In this document: piece after piece, positions 17,867 through 26,315 of the stretch
Layout of the letters: each line of letters starts with the position of its first letter
Numbering within the stretch: the first letter of the stretch is position 1
Assembly: GCF_019933235.1 (NCBI RefSeq)
Contig: NZ_CP082945.1
Coordinates: forward strand, 4,092,001 to 4,156,000
From: Streptomyces angustmyceticus
GTDB lineage: Bacteria; Actinomycetota; Actinomycetes; Streptomycetales; Streptomycetaceae
DNA: 64,000 nucleotides
Reading direction: 5' to 3'
Translations under genes and position numbers: made by a program
Notes under the pieces: model-generated
What the model was told of the DNA's origin: nothing
Seen by the model: only the letters and a program-made list of their open reading frames with translations
The model's database searches: none

Positions 17867-18439
17867 ATGGCGCGTACGCAACAGGGTGACGAGGCGGCGT
17901 GGTCCCCCGTGGCCGCGCGGGCCCCGCTGGCCGTTCGGATCCTTCTGCTGGTGCTGGCGTTCGCCGCGATGGTGGCCTTCGCGGTGGCGCTGGCGCGGGT
18001 CACGCTGACCCCGTCGGCGGCCTCGGTGCCGCTGACCCATCCCAACCTCCGCCCCGGTGACTCGATCCGGAGCTACCTGGCGCAGCCGCACCTGGCCGAC
18101 ACGGCCAAGCAGCTCGGCGGCAACGTCCTGCTGGGGGTGCCGTTCGGGGTGCTGCTGCCGGTGCTGGTGCCGCGGGCGCGGGGACTGCTCAGGGTCGGCG
18201 TGGCGACGGCGGTGGTGATGCTGCTGGTGGAGCTGGTGCAGGGGGCGCTGATCACCGGCCGGGCGTTCGACATCGACGATGTGATCCTCAACTGCTCCGG
18301 CGCGCTGCTCGGTTATCTGCTGCTGGGGCTGCGGCTGGGCCGTGCGGTGCATCCGCGGCGCCGGCACTGGTGGCACCGGTTCAGCGGGAAGGGGGCGGCC
18401 GTGGGGAGCCCCGGGGCCTCCGAGACGTCCACCCCGTAG
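17867..18439 (+). CDS. VanZ family membrane protein
   Basis: 190 residues with four hydrophobic segments: about 22-45, then the VanZ core KQLGGNVLLGVPFGVLLPVL, VMLLVELVQGALITGRAFDI and DDVILNCSGALLGYLLLG. VanZ proteins are linked to teicoplanin resistance in enterococci, but most homologues are small envelope proteins of unknown role. The E-x-x-Q and D-x-x-D-N/C signature is retained. It is a single gene in front of the ABC importer operon. The start ATG follows GGGGAGTGACCTC. Confidence 0.88.
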   Translation: MARTQQGDEAAWSPVAARAPLAVRILLLVLAFAAMVAFAVALARVTLTPSAASVPLTHPNLRPGDSIRSYLAQPHLADTAKQLGGNVLLGVPFGVLLPVLVPRARGLLRVGVATAVVMLLVELVQGALITGRAFDIDDVILNCSGALLGYLLLGLRLGRAVHPRRRHWWHRFSGKGAAVGSPGASETSTP

Positions 18440-18543
18440 GGCCGCCTCACCGGGGGGCCGCTCCGCAGGACCGTCGCGCGAGGTGTGGGCTTACGGGCGC
18501 TGCCTTCCTCCCCGGGGGGCGGGCGCTGCGGCCGGTAGACCAT

Positions 18544-18566
18544 CCCCGGCTCCGGCTTCGCCGGGG
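18544..18566 (+). terminator. Hairpin after the VanZ gene
   Basis: CCCCGGC (18544-18550) pairs with GCCGGGG (18560-18566), about 100 bp after the VanZ stop. Confidence 0.4.
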
Positions 18567-18734
18567 ACAGCAGCTGGGAGACCGTGACGACCGTGTAGCC
18601 GCGCTTCTTAGATCACCGTCAGCCGGAGGTGCCGGCCCGCCGGCGGCGGAGGCCGGCGCGGGCGGCCGTCCGCCGTCACCCCGATCGGACGCGTCCGCCG
18701 CGACACGCCGCGCCCGCCGGGGTGGACTCGTAGC

Positions 18735-19481
18735 GTGACCGCACCGCCGCCGGACGACTGCCTGGCCCGTAACGACTGGATCTGCGGCGACTACCTGAGC
18801 ACCCGTCGGCAGATCCTGCTCGACGCGGTCGGCCAGCACCTCCAGCTGACGGTGATCTCGGTGGCGCTCGGCCTGGTGGTCGCGGTGCCGCTGGCGCTGC
18901 TGGCCCGCCGCAGGCGCTGGACGGCCGGACCGGTGCTCGGCATCACGACGGTCCTCTACACCATCCCGTCGCTGGCGATGTTCTCGCTGCTGCTGCCGGT
19001 CTACGGGCTGTCCGCCACCCTCGTGGTGGTCGGCCTCGCCCTGTACTCCCTGACTCTGCTCGTACGGAACATCCTGGCGGGGCTGGACGGCGTCCCCGCC
19101 GAGGCCACAGAGGCCGCCCGCGGCATGGGGTACGGGCCGCTGCGGCAACTGCTCACCGTCGAACTGCCGCTGGCGCTGCCGGCCGCGATGGCCGGGCTGC
19201 GGATCGCCACCGTCTCCGCGGTCGCGCTCACCACGGTCGGGGCGATCGTCGGGTACGGCGGGCTGGGGAACCTCATCTACGCCGGGATGAACTCCTTCTT
19301 CAAGGCGCAGGTGCTCACCGCGTCCGTGCTGTGCGTGATCATCGCGGTCGTCCTCGACCTGCTGCTGCTCGGTGCGGAGCGGCTGCTCACCCCCTGGCGC
19401 CGGGCCGGGCGCCGGACGCGGGTGCGCGCACGGGCCGGCGCGGGGGCGAAGCGGCCGGTCACGGCCGGGCGGCGGCCGTGA
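18735..19481 (+). CDS. Glycine betaine/choline-type ABC importer permease 1
   Basis: A 248-residue OpuCB/ProW-like inner-membrane permease with about six helices. The ATPase-contact EAA loop reads EATEAARGMGYGPLRQLLTVELPLALP. The start is a GTG at 18735. Its stop overlaps the next permease start in GTGA, indicating translational coupling. With the second permease, the lipoprotein and the convergent ATPase it should form an osmoprotectant importer for quaternary amines. Exact substrate specificity cannot be read from the sequence. Confidence 0.9.
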   Translation: MTAPPPDDCLARNDWICGDYLSTRRQILLDAVGQHLQLTVISVALGLVVAVPLALLARRRRWTAGPVLGITTVLYTIPSLAMFSLLLPVYGLSATLVVVGLALYSLTLLVRNILAGLDGVPAEATEAARGMGYGPLRQLLTVELPLALPAAMAGLRIATVSAVALTTVGAIVGYGGLGNLIYAGMNSFFKAQVLTASVLCVIIAVVLDLLLLGAERLLTPWRRAGRRTRVRARAGAGAKRPVTAGRRP

Positions 19482-20152
19482 ACACCCTCTCCGCGGTCTG
19501 GACCTGGCTGACCACGGCCGCCAACTGGTCCGGTGAGAACGGGGTCTGGCACCGCCTCGAACAGCACCTCGTGCTCACCTTCTCCTGCCTGGTCATCAGC
19601 GCCCTGATCGCCCTGCCGGTCGCGCTGACCCTCGGCCACCTCGGCCGCGGTGGCGCGCTGGCCATCAACCTCGCCAACATCGGCCGTGCGGTGCCGACCT
19701 TCGCCGTACTCGTCCTGCTGCTGCTGACCCCGCTCGGACGGCACGGGCAGTGGCCGACGATCATCGCGCTGGTGCTGTTCGCCATCCCGCCGCTGCTGAC
19801 CAACGCGTATGTGGGGATGCGCGAGGTGGACCGGAGCGTGGTGCGGGCCGCGCGAGGGATGGGGATGACCGGGACGCAGCTGGTGTGGCGGGTCGAGGTG
19901 CCGCTCGCCTTCCCGCTGCTCCTGACCGGCGTCCGGATCGCCGCCGTCCAGCTGGTGGCCACCGCCACGCTCGCCGCGCTGGTGGGCGGCGGCGGCCTCG
20001 GCCGGATCATCACCGCGGGCTTCAACCTGGCCAGCACCCCACAGGTGGTCGCCGGGGCGGTCCTGGTCGCGGTGTTCGCGCTGCTGATGGAGGGCGCCTT
20101 CGAGCTGGCACAGCGGTGCGCGCCGATCTGGGCACGGGGGCCGGTCCGGTGA
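19478..20152 (+). CDS. Glycine betaine/choline-type ABC importer permease 2
   Basis: 224 residues, the second permease of the importer. It has the EAA-loop segment VVRAARGMGMTGTQLVWRVE and the C-terminal VGGGGLGRIITAGFN typical of OpuCD-like subunits. The GTG at 19478 lies in a GTGA overlap with permease 1, and its own stop overlaps the binding-protein GTG in the same way. Longer open sequence upstream lies inside permease 1 and is not used. Confidence 0.9.
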   Translation: MNTLSAVWTWLTTAANWSGENGVWHRLEQHLVLTFSCLVISALIALPVALTLGHLGRGGALAINLANIGRAVPTFAVLVLLLLTPLGRHGQWPTIIALVLFAIPPLLTNAYVGMREVDRSVVRAARGMGMTGTQLVWRVEVPLAFPLLLTGVRIAAVQLVATATLAALVGGGGLGRIITAGFNLASTPQVVAGAVLVAVFALLMEGAFELAQRCAPIWARGPVR

Positions 20153-21099
20153 GGGCGGCGGCCGCGGCGCTGGCGGCCCTCATGGCCCTCGGGCTCTCGG
20201 CCTGCGCCGGCGGTCCTTCCCTGGAGAACCGCTCCGCGATCACCGCCTCCCCCGGTGACAGCCACGACCTGGCCATCGGTTCGGCGGGCTTCACGGAGAG
20301 CGAGCTGCTCGCCCAGATGTACGCGGCGCTGCTCCAGCACGCCGGATACCGCACCCGCGTCCTGACGGTCGGCAACCGCGAGCTGTACGAACCGGCGCTG
20401 GAGGCCGGGCAGATCGATGTCGTCCCCGAGTACGCCGCGACCTTCGCGGACTGGCTCAACGCCAAGAGCAAGGGGCCCAAGGCGGCCCCGGTCGCCTCGC
20501 CGGACCTCGGGACGACCATGACCGCGCTGCGCCGGCTCGCCGGACCCCGCGGTCTGACCGTGCTCCCGGCCGGCCGGGCCGTCGACCAGAACGCCTTCGC
20601 GGTGAGCGCCGCCTACGCCCGCAAGCACCACCTCAGGACCCTCAGCGACCTGGGACGCGCCAAGCTGCCGGTGCGGCTGGCGGCGGGCGACGAGTGTGTC
20701 CAGCGGCCGTTCTGCGCGCCGGGGCTGAAGAAGACGTACGGGATCGACATCACCGCCGTCGACCCGAAGGGCGTCGGCACCACGCCCGCCAAACAGGCCG
20801 TCCAGAACGGGCAGGACCAGATGGTGCTGACGACCAGCACCGATGCCACCCTCGACCAGTTCGGGCTGGTGCTGCTCGCCGACGACAAGAAGCTCCAGAA
20901 CGCCGACTACGTCGTCCCCGTCGTCAACCGCGCACGGGCGGGCGGCGCACGGGCGGCCGCCGCGCTCGACCGCCTCAACAAGGTCCTGACCACGGCCGAT
21001 CTGGCACACCTCAACGAGCAGGTGGACAGCTGGCGGCGGCTGCCTGCGGATGTGGCCCGCAACTACCTCCGGTCCAAAGGGCTGTTGCCCAAGGGCTGA
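20149..21099 (+). CDS. Osmoprotectant-type substrate-binding lipoprotein
   Basis: A 316-residue OpuAC/ProX-like binding lipoprotein. The signal peptide ends in the lipobox LSAC with lipidated Cys19. The mature domain starts with DLAIGSAGFTESELLAQMYA, matching the family's F-x-E-x-x-I/L-L block, followed by the hinge segment IDVVPEYAATF. It delivers the substrate to the two upstream permeases. The GTG at 20149 overlaps the permease 2 stop (GTGA). Downstream are two parS sites and the convergent ATPase. Confidence 0.9.
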   Translation: MRAAAAALAALMALGLSACAGGPSLENRSAITASPGDSHDLAIGSAGFTESELLAQMYAALLQHAGYRTRVLTVGNRELYEPALEAGQIDVVPEYAATFADWLNAKSKGPKAAPVASPDLGTTMTALRRLAGPRGLTVLPAGRAVDQNAFAVSAAYARKHHLRTLSDLGRAKLPVRLAAGDECVQRPFCAPGLKKTYGIDITAVDPKGVGTTPAKQAVQNGQDQMVLTTSTDATLDQFGLVLLADDKKLQNADYVVPVVNRARAGGARAAAALDRLNKVLTTADLAHLNEQVDSWRRLPADVARNYLRSKGLLPKG

Positions 21100-21117
21100 C
21101 CTCTGCCGGCGGGCGGA

Positions 21118-21145
21118 GCGGGCTGTTTCACGTGAAACGGCCCGC
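21118..21145. other. parS: parS site (first of a close pair)
   Basis: GTTTCACGTGAAAC at 21125-21138 is an exact match. Flanking bases GCGGGCT/GGCCCGC nearly extend the palindrome to 28 bp with one mismatch. Confidence 0.85.
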
Positions 21146-21162
21146 AGGCGGGCAGGGCAGGC

Positions 21163-21176
21163 GTTTCACGTGAAAC
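21163..21176. other. parS: parS site (second of a close pair)
   Basis: An exact GTTTCACGTGAAAC, 38 bp centre to centre from the first copy. Both sit in the convergent gap between the binding-protein and ATPase genes. Confidence 0.85.
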
Positions 21177-21246
21177 CCGCCGTCCCGGACCGCCCCCCAT
21201 GGCCCGTGCCGCCTTGCCCCGGCCTGTGCCGCCTCGCCCCGCGGGC

Positions 21247-22404
21247 TCACTCCGTCGGCACGGAATCCACCTCGGCCCGCTCGCGGGGCACTCCCCGTGC
21301 GTCGGAGCCGATGGTGCGGCGCAGGGCCTCATGGAGCGTGGTCGGGGTGAGCACGCCCAGGAACCGGTGGCCGTCCAGGACCGCGATCCAGCCGGCATCG
21401 TGCTTGAGCATCTCGCTGAAGGCCGCCTTGAGCGTGCCGGTCACCGGGACCCATGCCTCCATCCGGCGGGCGTGACCGGCCACCGTGCCCGGCACCCCGG
21501 CCAGTTCCTCCGTGGCCGCCCAGCCGTGCAGCGCGCCGTCCTCGTCGAGCACCACGGCCCAGCGGGCGCCCTCGGCCCGCAGCCGTCTCCCGGCGTCCGC
21601 CGCGGGTTCGCCGAGCCGGACCAGTGGAGGGTGTTCGAGGTCGCCCCGGTCGATACCGGTGACCGAGAGCTGCTTCAACGCGCGGTCGGTGCCGACGAAT
21701 TCGGCGACATAGGACGTGGCGGGGGCGCCGAGGACGCTCGCCGGGGTGTCGTACTGCTCGATCCGGCCCGCTCCGTAGACCGCGATCCGGTCGCCGAGCC
21801 GGATGGCCTCCTCGATGTCATGGGTGACCAGCAGCACCGTCTTGTGCAGACCGGCCTGCAGCCGCAGGAACTCCTTCTGGAGCCGGTCGCGGACGACCGG
21901 GTCGACCGCACCGAACGGCTCGTCCATCAACAGCACCGGGGGATCGGCGGCGAGCGCCCGCGCCACCCCGACCCGCTGCCGCTGTCCGCCGGAGAGCTGG
22001 TCGGGGTAGCGCGAGCCGTGGACCGCGGGGTCCAGGCCGACCAGGTCCAGGAGTTCGGCGGCCCGCTCGCGCGCCCGCGCCTTCTTCCAGCCGCTCAGGA
22101 ACGGCACGGTGGCGGTGTTGTCGAGGACGGTGCGGTGGGGGAAGAGGCCGGTCTGCTGGATGACGTAACCGATCCGGCGGCGCAGGGCGACGGGATCGAC
22201 ACCGGCGACGTCCGCGCCGTCGACCCAGACCTGTCCGTGGGTGGGGTCGATGAGCCGGTTGACCATCATCATGGTCGTCGTCTTGCCGCAGCCGGACGGT
22301 CCGACCAGCGTCACCAGCTCGCCCTCGCCGACCTCGAAGGAGAGGTCGTCGACGGCGGTGGTTCCGTCGGGGTAGCGCTTGGTGACGGAGTCGAACCGGA
22401 TCAT
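21247..22404 (-). CDS. Glycine betaine/choline-type ABC importer ATPase with CBS domains
   Basis: A 385-residue OpuCA/ProV-like ATPase. Walker A is G35-PSGCGKT, the signature is LSGGQRQ, and Walker B is VLLMDEPFGAVDP. A CBS pair fills about residues 255-380; in OpuA-type ATPases such domains sense ionic strength. It powers the permeases at 18735-20152 but is encoded on the opposite strand, converging on them across 147 bp. It must therefore have its own promoter upstream of 22404. Function is firm at the family level. Confidence 0.92.
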   Translation of the reverse strand: MIRFDSVTKRYPDGTTAVDDLSFEVGEGELVTLVGPSGCGKTTTMMMVNRLIDPTHGQVWVDGADVAGVDPVALRRRIGYVIQQTGLFPHRTVLDNTATVPFLSGWKKARARERAAELLDLVGLDPAVHGSRYPDQLSGGQRQRVGVARALAADPPVLLMDEPFGAVDPVVRDRLQKEFLRLQAGLHKTVLLVTHDIEEAIRLGDRIAVYGAGRIEQYDTPASVLGAPATSYVAEFVGTDRALKQLSVTGIDRGDLEHPPLVRLGEPAADAGRRLRAEGARWAVVLDEDGALHGWAATEELAGVPGTVAGHARRMEAWVPVTGTLKAAFSEMLKHDAGWIAVLDGHRFLGVLTPTTLHEALRRTIGSDARGVPRERAEVDSVPTE

Positions 22405-22495
22405 TGCGCCATTGAATCCCGCGGTCTGCGGCCGGACCCGTCATGCGGGCAATCGGGTGGGCGGGCGCCGGAGCCCTCCGCCCTCCCCCGGCGGA

Positions 22496-23251
22496 TCACG
22501 GGCCCTCGGCGCCCGCTCCCGGCGTCACGCCCGCGGCCTCGCCGCCGGGCCCCGCGCCGTCCCCCGTCCCGGCCCCGTCCTCCGCCGCCGCCCCGCCACC
22601 CATCCGGTAGCCGCCGCCCGGGACGGTCTCGATCACCGGCGGGTCGCCGAGCTTGGCGCGCAGCCTGCCGAGCGCGACGCGTACGGCGTTGGTGCGGTAG
22701 CTGGTGTGCTCCTCCCAGACCTCCTCGATCAGCTCGTCGCCGCTGACCGGCGCGCCCTGGGCGCGCAACAGCACCTCCAGCAGCCCGAATTCGGTGCGGG
22801 ACAGCGCCAGCGGCCGGCCGTCGCGCAGGGCCAGCCGGCGCGCGGTGTCGACGCTGACCCCCGCCCGCTCGATGACCTGCGGCCGGACGGGGCGGCCGGG
22901 CCGGCCCAGCGTCAGCACCCTGCCGAGCAGGTCCTCGTGCGCGAACGGCCTGGCCAGGTGGTGACCTGCGCCCGGCTCCGCGTCCTCGGCCCGCTCGTGG
23001 CCGGTGCCGGGTGCGGTGAGCAGCAACACCCGCGTCGGCAGGCCCTCTTCCGCCAGGTGCCGGCAGATCTCGTCGGCGTGCGGGCCGGGCAGCTCCTCGT
23101 CCAGGACGAGGACGTCGTAGGCGTCCTGCCGGAGGGCGGCCAGCGCCGCGCTCCCGTCGTGGGCGGTGTCCACCGTGAGCGCCGCGCGGCGCAGCGCCGC
23201 GGCGACTCCCTCCGCGACCCGATCCTCGGCTTCCGCCACCAGTACGCGCAT
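22496..23251 (-). CDS. OmpR-family response regulator, atypical receiver
   Basis: 251 residues: a receiver (1-120) and a winged-helix DNA-binding domain (about 130-225, with RTNAVRVALGRLRAKL and the wing VETVPGGGYRM). The phosphoacceptor candidate is D51 in DVLVLDEELPG. The N-terminal acidic cluster is unusual (VAEAEDR instead of V-x-D-D-E), and the invariant Lys of the K-P-F motif is Arg (ARPF). There is no histidine kinase gene beside it. It may act without classic phosphorylation. The tail is Ala/Gly-rich. It is divergent from the reductase gene. Confidence 0.88.
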   Translation of the reverse strand: MRVLVAEAEDRVAEGVAAALRRAALTVDTAHDGSAALAALRQDAYDVLVLDEELPGPHADEICRHLAEEGLPTRVLLLTAPGTGHERAEDAEPGAGHHLARPFAHEDLLGRVLTLGRPGRPVRPQVIERAGVSVDTARRLALRDGRPLALSRTEFGLLEVLLRAQGAPVSGDELIEEVWEEHTSYRTNAVRVALGRLRAKLGDPPVIETVPGGGYRMGGGAAAEDGAGTGDGAGPGGEAAGVTPGAGAEGP

Positions 23252-23462
23252 GGCGTCATATGTACCCGAGGCGGACCGGCCGGGGCCGGAGCCGGGGCCC
23301 GCGCGGCCGTGTCCCGCCGCCGGGAGGGCCGTACGGACCCGGCGCGCGGGGCCGTACGAGTTGCTTCCGCCGCACCGCCTCTCCTCCTGCCGCGTCCGGC
23401 CCCACCCGCGTGCTTACGATCCCCTTCGGCCACCGGTCGGAAGGGTGGAAGGGAACGCCACG

Positions 23463-24404
23463 ATGAGAGCCGTAGCAGTCAGCGCATTCGGTGAAAAGCC
23501 GCAGCTCATGGATCTGCCACAGCCCGAACCAGGGCCCGGTGAGGTTCTGGTGCGGCTGTCCGCCGCCGGACTCAACCCCATCGACTGGAAGATCGCCGAC
23601 GGCATGTTCGGCGACGCCGTGCCGGCGGCCTTCCCCCTCGTCCTGGGGTCGGACGGGGCGGGCGAGGTGCTCGCGATCGGGAACGGCGTGCGGCGGTTCA
23701 CCGTCGGCGACGCGGTGTTCGGCCAGTTCCAGCGGCCGGAGCGGGGCGGCGGTTCGTACTGCGAGCTCGCCGTCGCCGACGAGGGCCGCCTCGCGCACGC
23801 CGCCCGCAGCGTCACCTACGCCACCTCCGCGGGGCTGCCGACGGCCGGCATGACCGCGTACAACCTGGTCGAGGAGACCCGGGTCACCGAGGGCACCCGG
23901 GTGCTGCTCGTCGGCGCGACCGGCGGCGTCGGCACCTTCGTCACCCAGCTCGCGGCCGGCCGCGGCGCCGAGGTGATCGCCACCGCGCGCGCGTCGAAGG
24001 CGGAGCTGATGCGGACGCTGGGCGCCGCGGAGACCGTCGACCACACCGCGGGCCCGCTCGACGACCAGGTCCTCGCGGCCCACCCGGACGGCGTCGACGT
24101 GCTGATCGACATGATCGGCGGCCCCGCCGAGTTCGCCGGGCTGACCCGGACCGTACGGGACGGGGGCACCGCCGTCTCGCTCATCGGCTCGGCCGACGCC
24201 GACGAGCTGACCGACAACAACCTGCGCGGCTTCAACTTCGTCAACCGCCCCTCCCCGCAGTTGCTGGAGATCCTCGCCGGCCAGGTCGACGCGGGCCGGC
24301 TGACGGTCCTCGTGGGACGCGAGGTCTCCCTCGAAGAGGCGCCGGAGGCCCTGGAGGCCAGCCGCACCGGCCGGTCGCAGGGCAAGACGGTCCTGGCGAT
24401 CTGA
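23463..24404 (+). CDS. NADP-dependent medium-chain oxidoreductase (quinone reductase type)
   Basis: A 313-residue zinc-independent MDR enzyme. The N-terminal GroES-like fold includes LSAAGLNPIDWKIADG. The nucleotide-binding Rossmann motif is LLVGATGGVGTFVTQLA (consensus A-x-x-G-G-V-G). It is likely to reduce quinones or alpha,beta-unsaturated carbonyls with NADPH. The ATG at 23463 follows GGAAGGGAACGCCACG, and upstream in-frame sequence lies in the divergent regulator's promoter. The stop lies only 7 bp from the stop of the convergent membrane-protein gene. Confidence 0.9.
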   Translation: MRAVAVSAFGEKPQLMDLPQPEPGPGEVLVRLSAAGLNPIDWKIADGMFGDAVPAAFPLVLGSDGAGEVLAIGNGVRRFTVGDAVFGQFQRPERGGGSYCELAVADEGRLAHAARSVTYATSAGLPTAGMTAYNLVEETRVTEGTRVLLVGATGGVGTFVTQLAAGRGAEVIATARASKAELMRTLGAAETVDHTAGPLDDQVLAAHPDGVDVLIDMIGGPAEFAGLTRTVRDGGTAVSLIGSADADELTDNNLRGFNFVNRPSPQLLEILAGQVDAGRLTVLVGREVSLEEAPEALEASRTGRSQGKTVLAI

Positions 24405-24411
24405 GCGCGGG

Positions 24412-25392
24412 TCAGGGCCCGGCGGCGGCGCGGGCGAGGCGGCGGGCGAGCAGCGCACGGGCCGCCGGCGGCCCCGCGGCGGCCAGCCTCGCGGTCAGGG
24501 CGCCCGCGCCGGCGAGGAGCCAGACCCCGCCGAGCAACGGCCCGGTGAGCGCGTCGGCGTAGGCGCCCGCGGCGGGCCGGGAGACCACGGCGGGCAGGGC
24601 GTCCAGGGCCCGGCCGCGCACCAGCGCCAGCGCGGCGGCCAGCAGCGCGGCGGCGACCGCGCAGCCCAGCCCCGTACAGATCAGCGCCCGCCGCCGGTGC
24701 CGCGCCAGCAGCAGCCCGCCGGCCAGGCACAGCACCGCGGCGGGCGGCAGCAGCAGCGCCCCGGTGCGCACGACGCGGTAGACGGCCCGGACCCGCGGCA
24801 CGTCCGGCGCCTTCAGCAGCACGATCTCCACCCCGGCCCGCGGCACCCGGTGGACGAGGTCGAGCCCCATGCCGTTGTGCGACAGCTGACGCCTGACCCG
24901 GTCCACGACCGGGGTGAGGTCGAGGGTGACCGGGGAGCGGCCGGACGCGGCCAGGCTGCCGTCCAGGGTCCGGTGGGCGGCCCGGTGCACCCCGTTCCAC
25001 ATCGCGGGGAAGCCGCGCCCGGTGACGACCTGCCGCACCTGCTTGTCCACGAACCCGCGCAGGCCGCGGGTGACGTGCCGCCGCAGCGCGGGGCGCTCGG
25101 CGCGCGGCACGGCGTCCAGCAGCCCGTCCAGCCGGATGTGCGCCATCACCCCGTCCGTCACGTCGTGGACGACCGCGTCCTGGACGGCGGTGTTCCCGGC
25201 CAGCGGGGCCACCGACGCCACATAGCTGTCGGTCTGGGACAGTTCGGCCCGCGCCCAGGTCGCGGCCAGCCCCAGCGGCAGCAGCACCACCCCCACCAGC
25301 AGCAGCACCCCGCCGGCCACCGCCCGCCCGCGCCGCCACGGCGCCCGCGCCGCCACCGGTCCGCCCGGGGACGCGGGGGCGCTCGCTGGCAT
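24412..25392 (-). CDS. Hypothetical multi-pass membrane protein
   Basis: 326 residues, not assigned to a named family. A first membrane helix (about 26-48) is followed by a long extracytoplasmic segment (about 50-205) beginning ARAELSQTDSYVASVAPLAG, then four hydrophobic helices and an Ala/Arg-rich tail. The segment with SQTDSYV and AVQDAVVHDVTD recurs in uncharacterised actinobacterial membrane proteins. No catalytic motif is visible. It precedes nothing on its strand and may share an upstream promoter region with no partner. Confidence 0.7.
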   Translation of the reverse strand: MPASAPASPGGPVAARAPWRRGRAVAGGVLLLVGVVLLPLGLAATWARAELSQTDSYVASVAPLAGNTAVQDAVVHDVTDGVMAHIRLDGLLDAVPRAERPALRRHVTRGLRGFVDKQVRQVVTGRGFPAMWNGVHRAAHRTLDGSLAASGRSPVTLDLTPVVDRVRRQLSHNGMGLDLVHRVPRAGVEIVLLKAPDVPRVRAVYRVVRTGALLLPPAAVLCLAGGLLLARHRRRALICTGLGCAVAAALLAAALALVRGRALDALPAVVSRPAAGAYADALTGPLLGGVWLLAGAGALTARLAAAGPPAARALLARRLARAAAGP

Positions 25393-25559
25393 CGCGTGGG
25401 TCCTTCCTGCCCGGCGGACGGCGGGCGCGTCCGGGGACCGGCCGGACCGGGAGGACCCTCACGACGTGCCCTGTGGCCTGCTTCCAGGCAAGTGCGAACC
25501 CCCGTGGCGCGCGAGCGGGACCGGTGCCAACGGGTGACCGCGCGCGGCCCGGACCGGGC

Positions 25560-26192
25560 TCAGCGCGGCTGCGGGGCGCGCCGCCGCCGTACCGCCCGCA
25601 CCACTCCGGGACCGAACAGCGCGGTGACCGCGGCCGCCACCGCCCACCCCACCCAGCCGCCGCCGCTCGCGGCCTGCGCGCGCGTCTCCGGCAGGTCGTC
25701 CAGATCGCCCGAGCAGGCCGTGGGCGCGTAGGACCCGCCGACGTAGACACAGACCGTGGAGGCGGCGCGCAGGGTGCCGGGCGCGGCGCTGCCGGTGTCC
25801 CCGGTGCGGTCGCCGAGCACGGCCGAGGCGGTGAACACCTGGATGTCGTGCGCGGGCAGGTCGGCGCGCCAGACCGCCTTCTGCTCCCGCTCGCCGCGCC
25901 CTTCGACGGTGGCGCCGGGCGCGGTGGCGGAGACCGTGGTGGCCGGCATCTCCTGCTCGATGCGGGCCCCGCGGACGGTGGTGGCGCCCAGGTTGTGCAC
26001 GGTGATGCGGTAGTCGAGCCGTCTGCCGGCCTCGGCGTCGTCCCGGCCGTCGGTGACCGCCACGGTGACCGAGACGGCGGGCGGTGCCTGGGGGGCGTGC
26101 CGGGCGGCGGGCGGTGCCTGCGCGGCGTACGCGGCGGACGGTCCGGGGAGCGCGGCGGCGCACAGCAGTGCGCAGACAACGGCGGTTCTCAT
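25560..26192 (-). CDS. Secreted or anchored protein with DUF11-like domain
   Basis: 210 residues: a signal peptide (about 1-24, cut near AYAAQA), one Ig-like DUF11-type domain (about 40-150) containing RLDYRITVHNLGATTVRGA, a conserved Cys pair (CVYVG and PTACSGD), and a C-terminal membrane helix followed by RRRRAPQPR. The layout (signal, beta domain, helix, basic tail) fits a type I membrane-anchored surface protein. Function unknown. Confidence 0.7.
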   Translation of the reverse strand: MRTAVVCALLCAAALPGPSAAYAAQAPPAARHAPQAPPAVSVTVAVTDGRDDAEAGRRLDYRITVHNLGATTVRGARIEQEMPATTVSATAPGATVEGRGEREQKAVWRADLPAHDIQVFTASAVLGDRTGDTGSAAPGTLRAASTVCVYVGGSYAPTACSGDLDDLPETRAQAASGGGWVGWAVAAAVTALFGPGVVRAVRRRRAPQPR

Positions 26193-26315
26193 GCCGTCAT
26201 CCGAGCATCGCGGCGCCCGTCACCGGCGGCAGGCGGCGTTCTCCCGGCCCGGGTTCACCCGAGTGAGGGGGCGGCGGCCCCGCGGTCGGTGCTCCGGCCC
26301 GCGGCTGCCGGTCCC

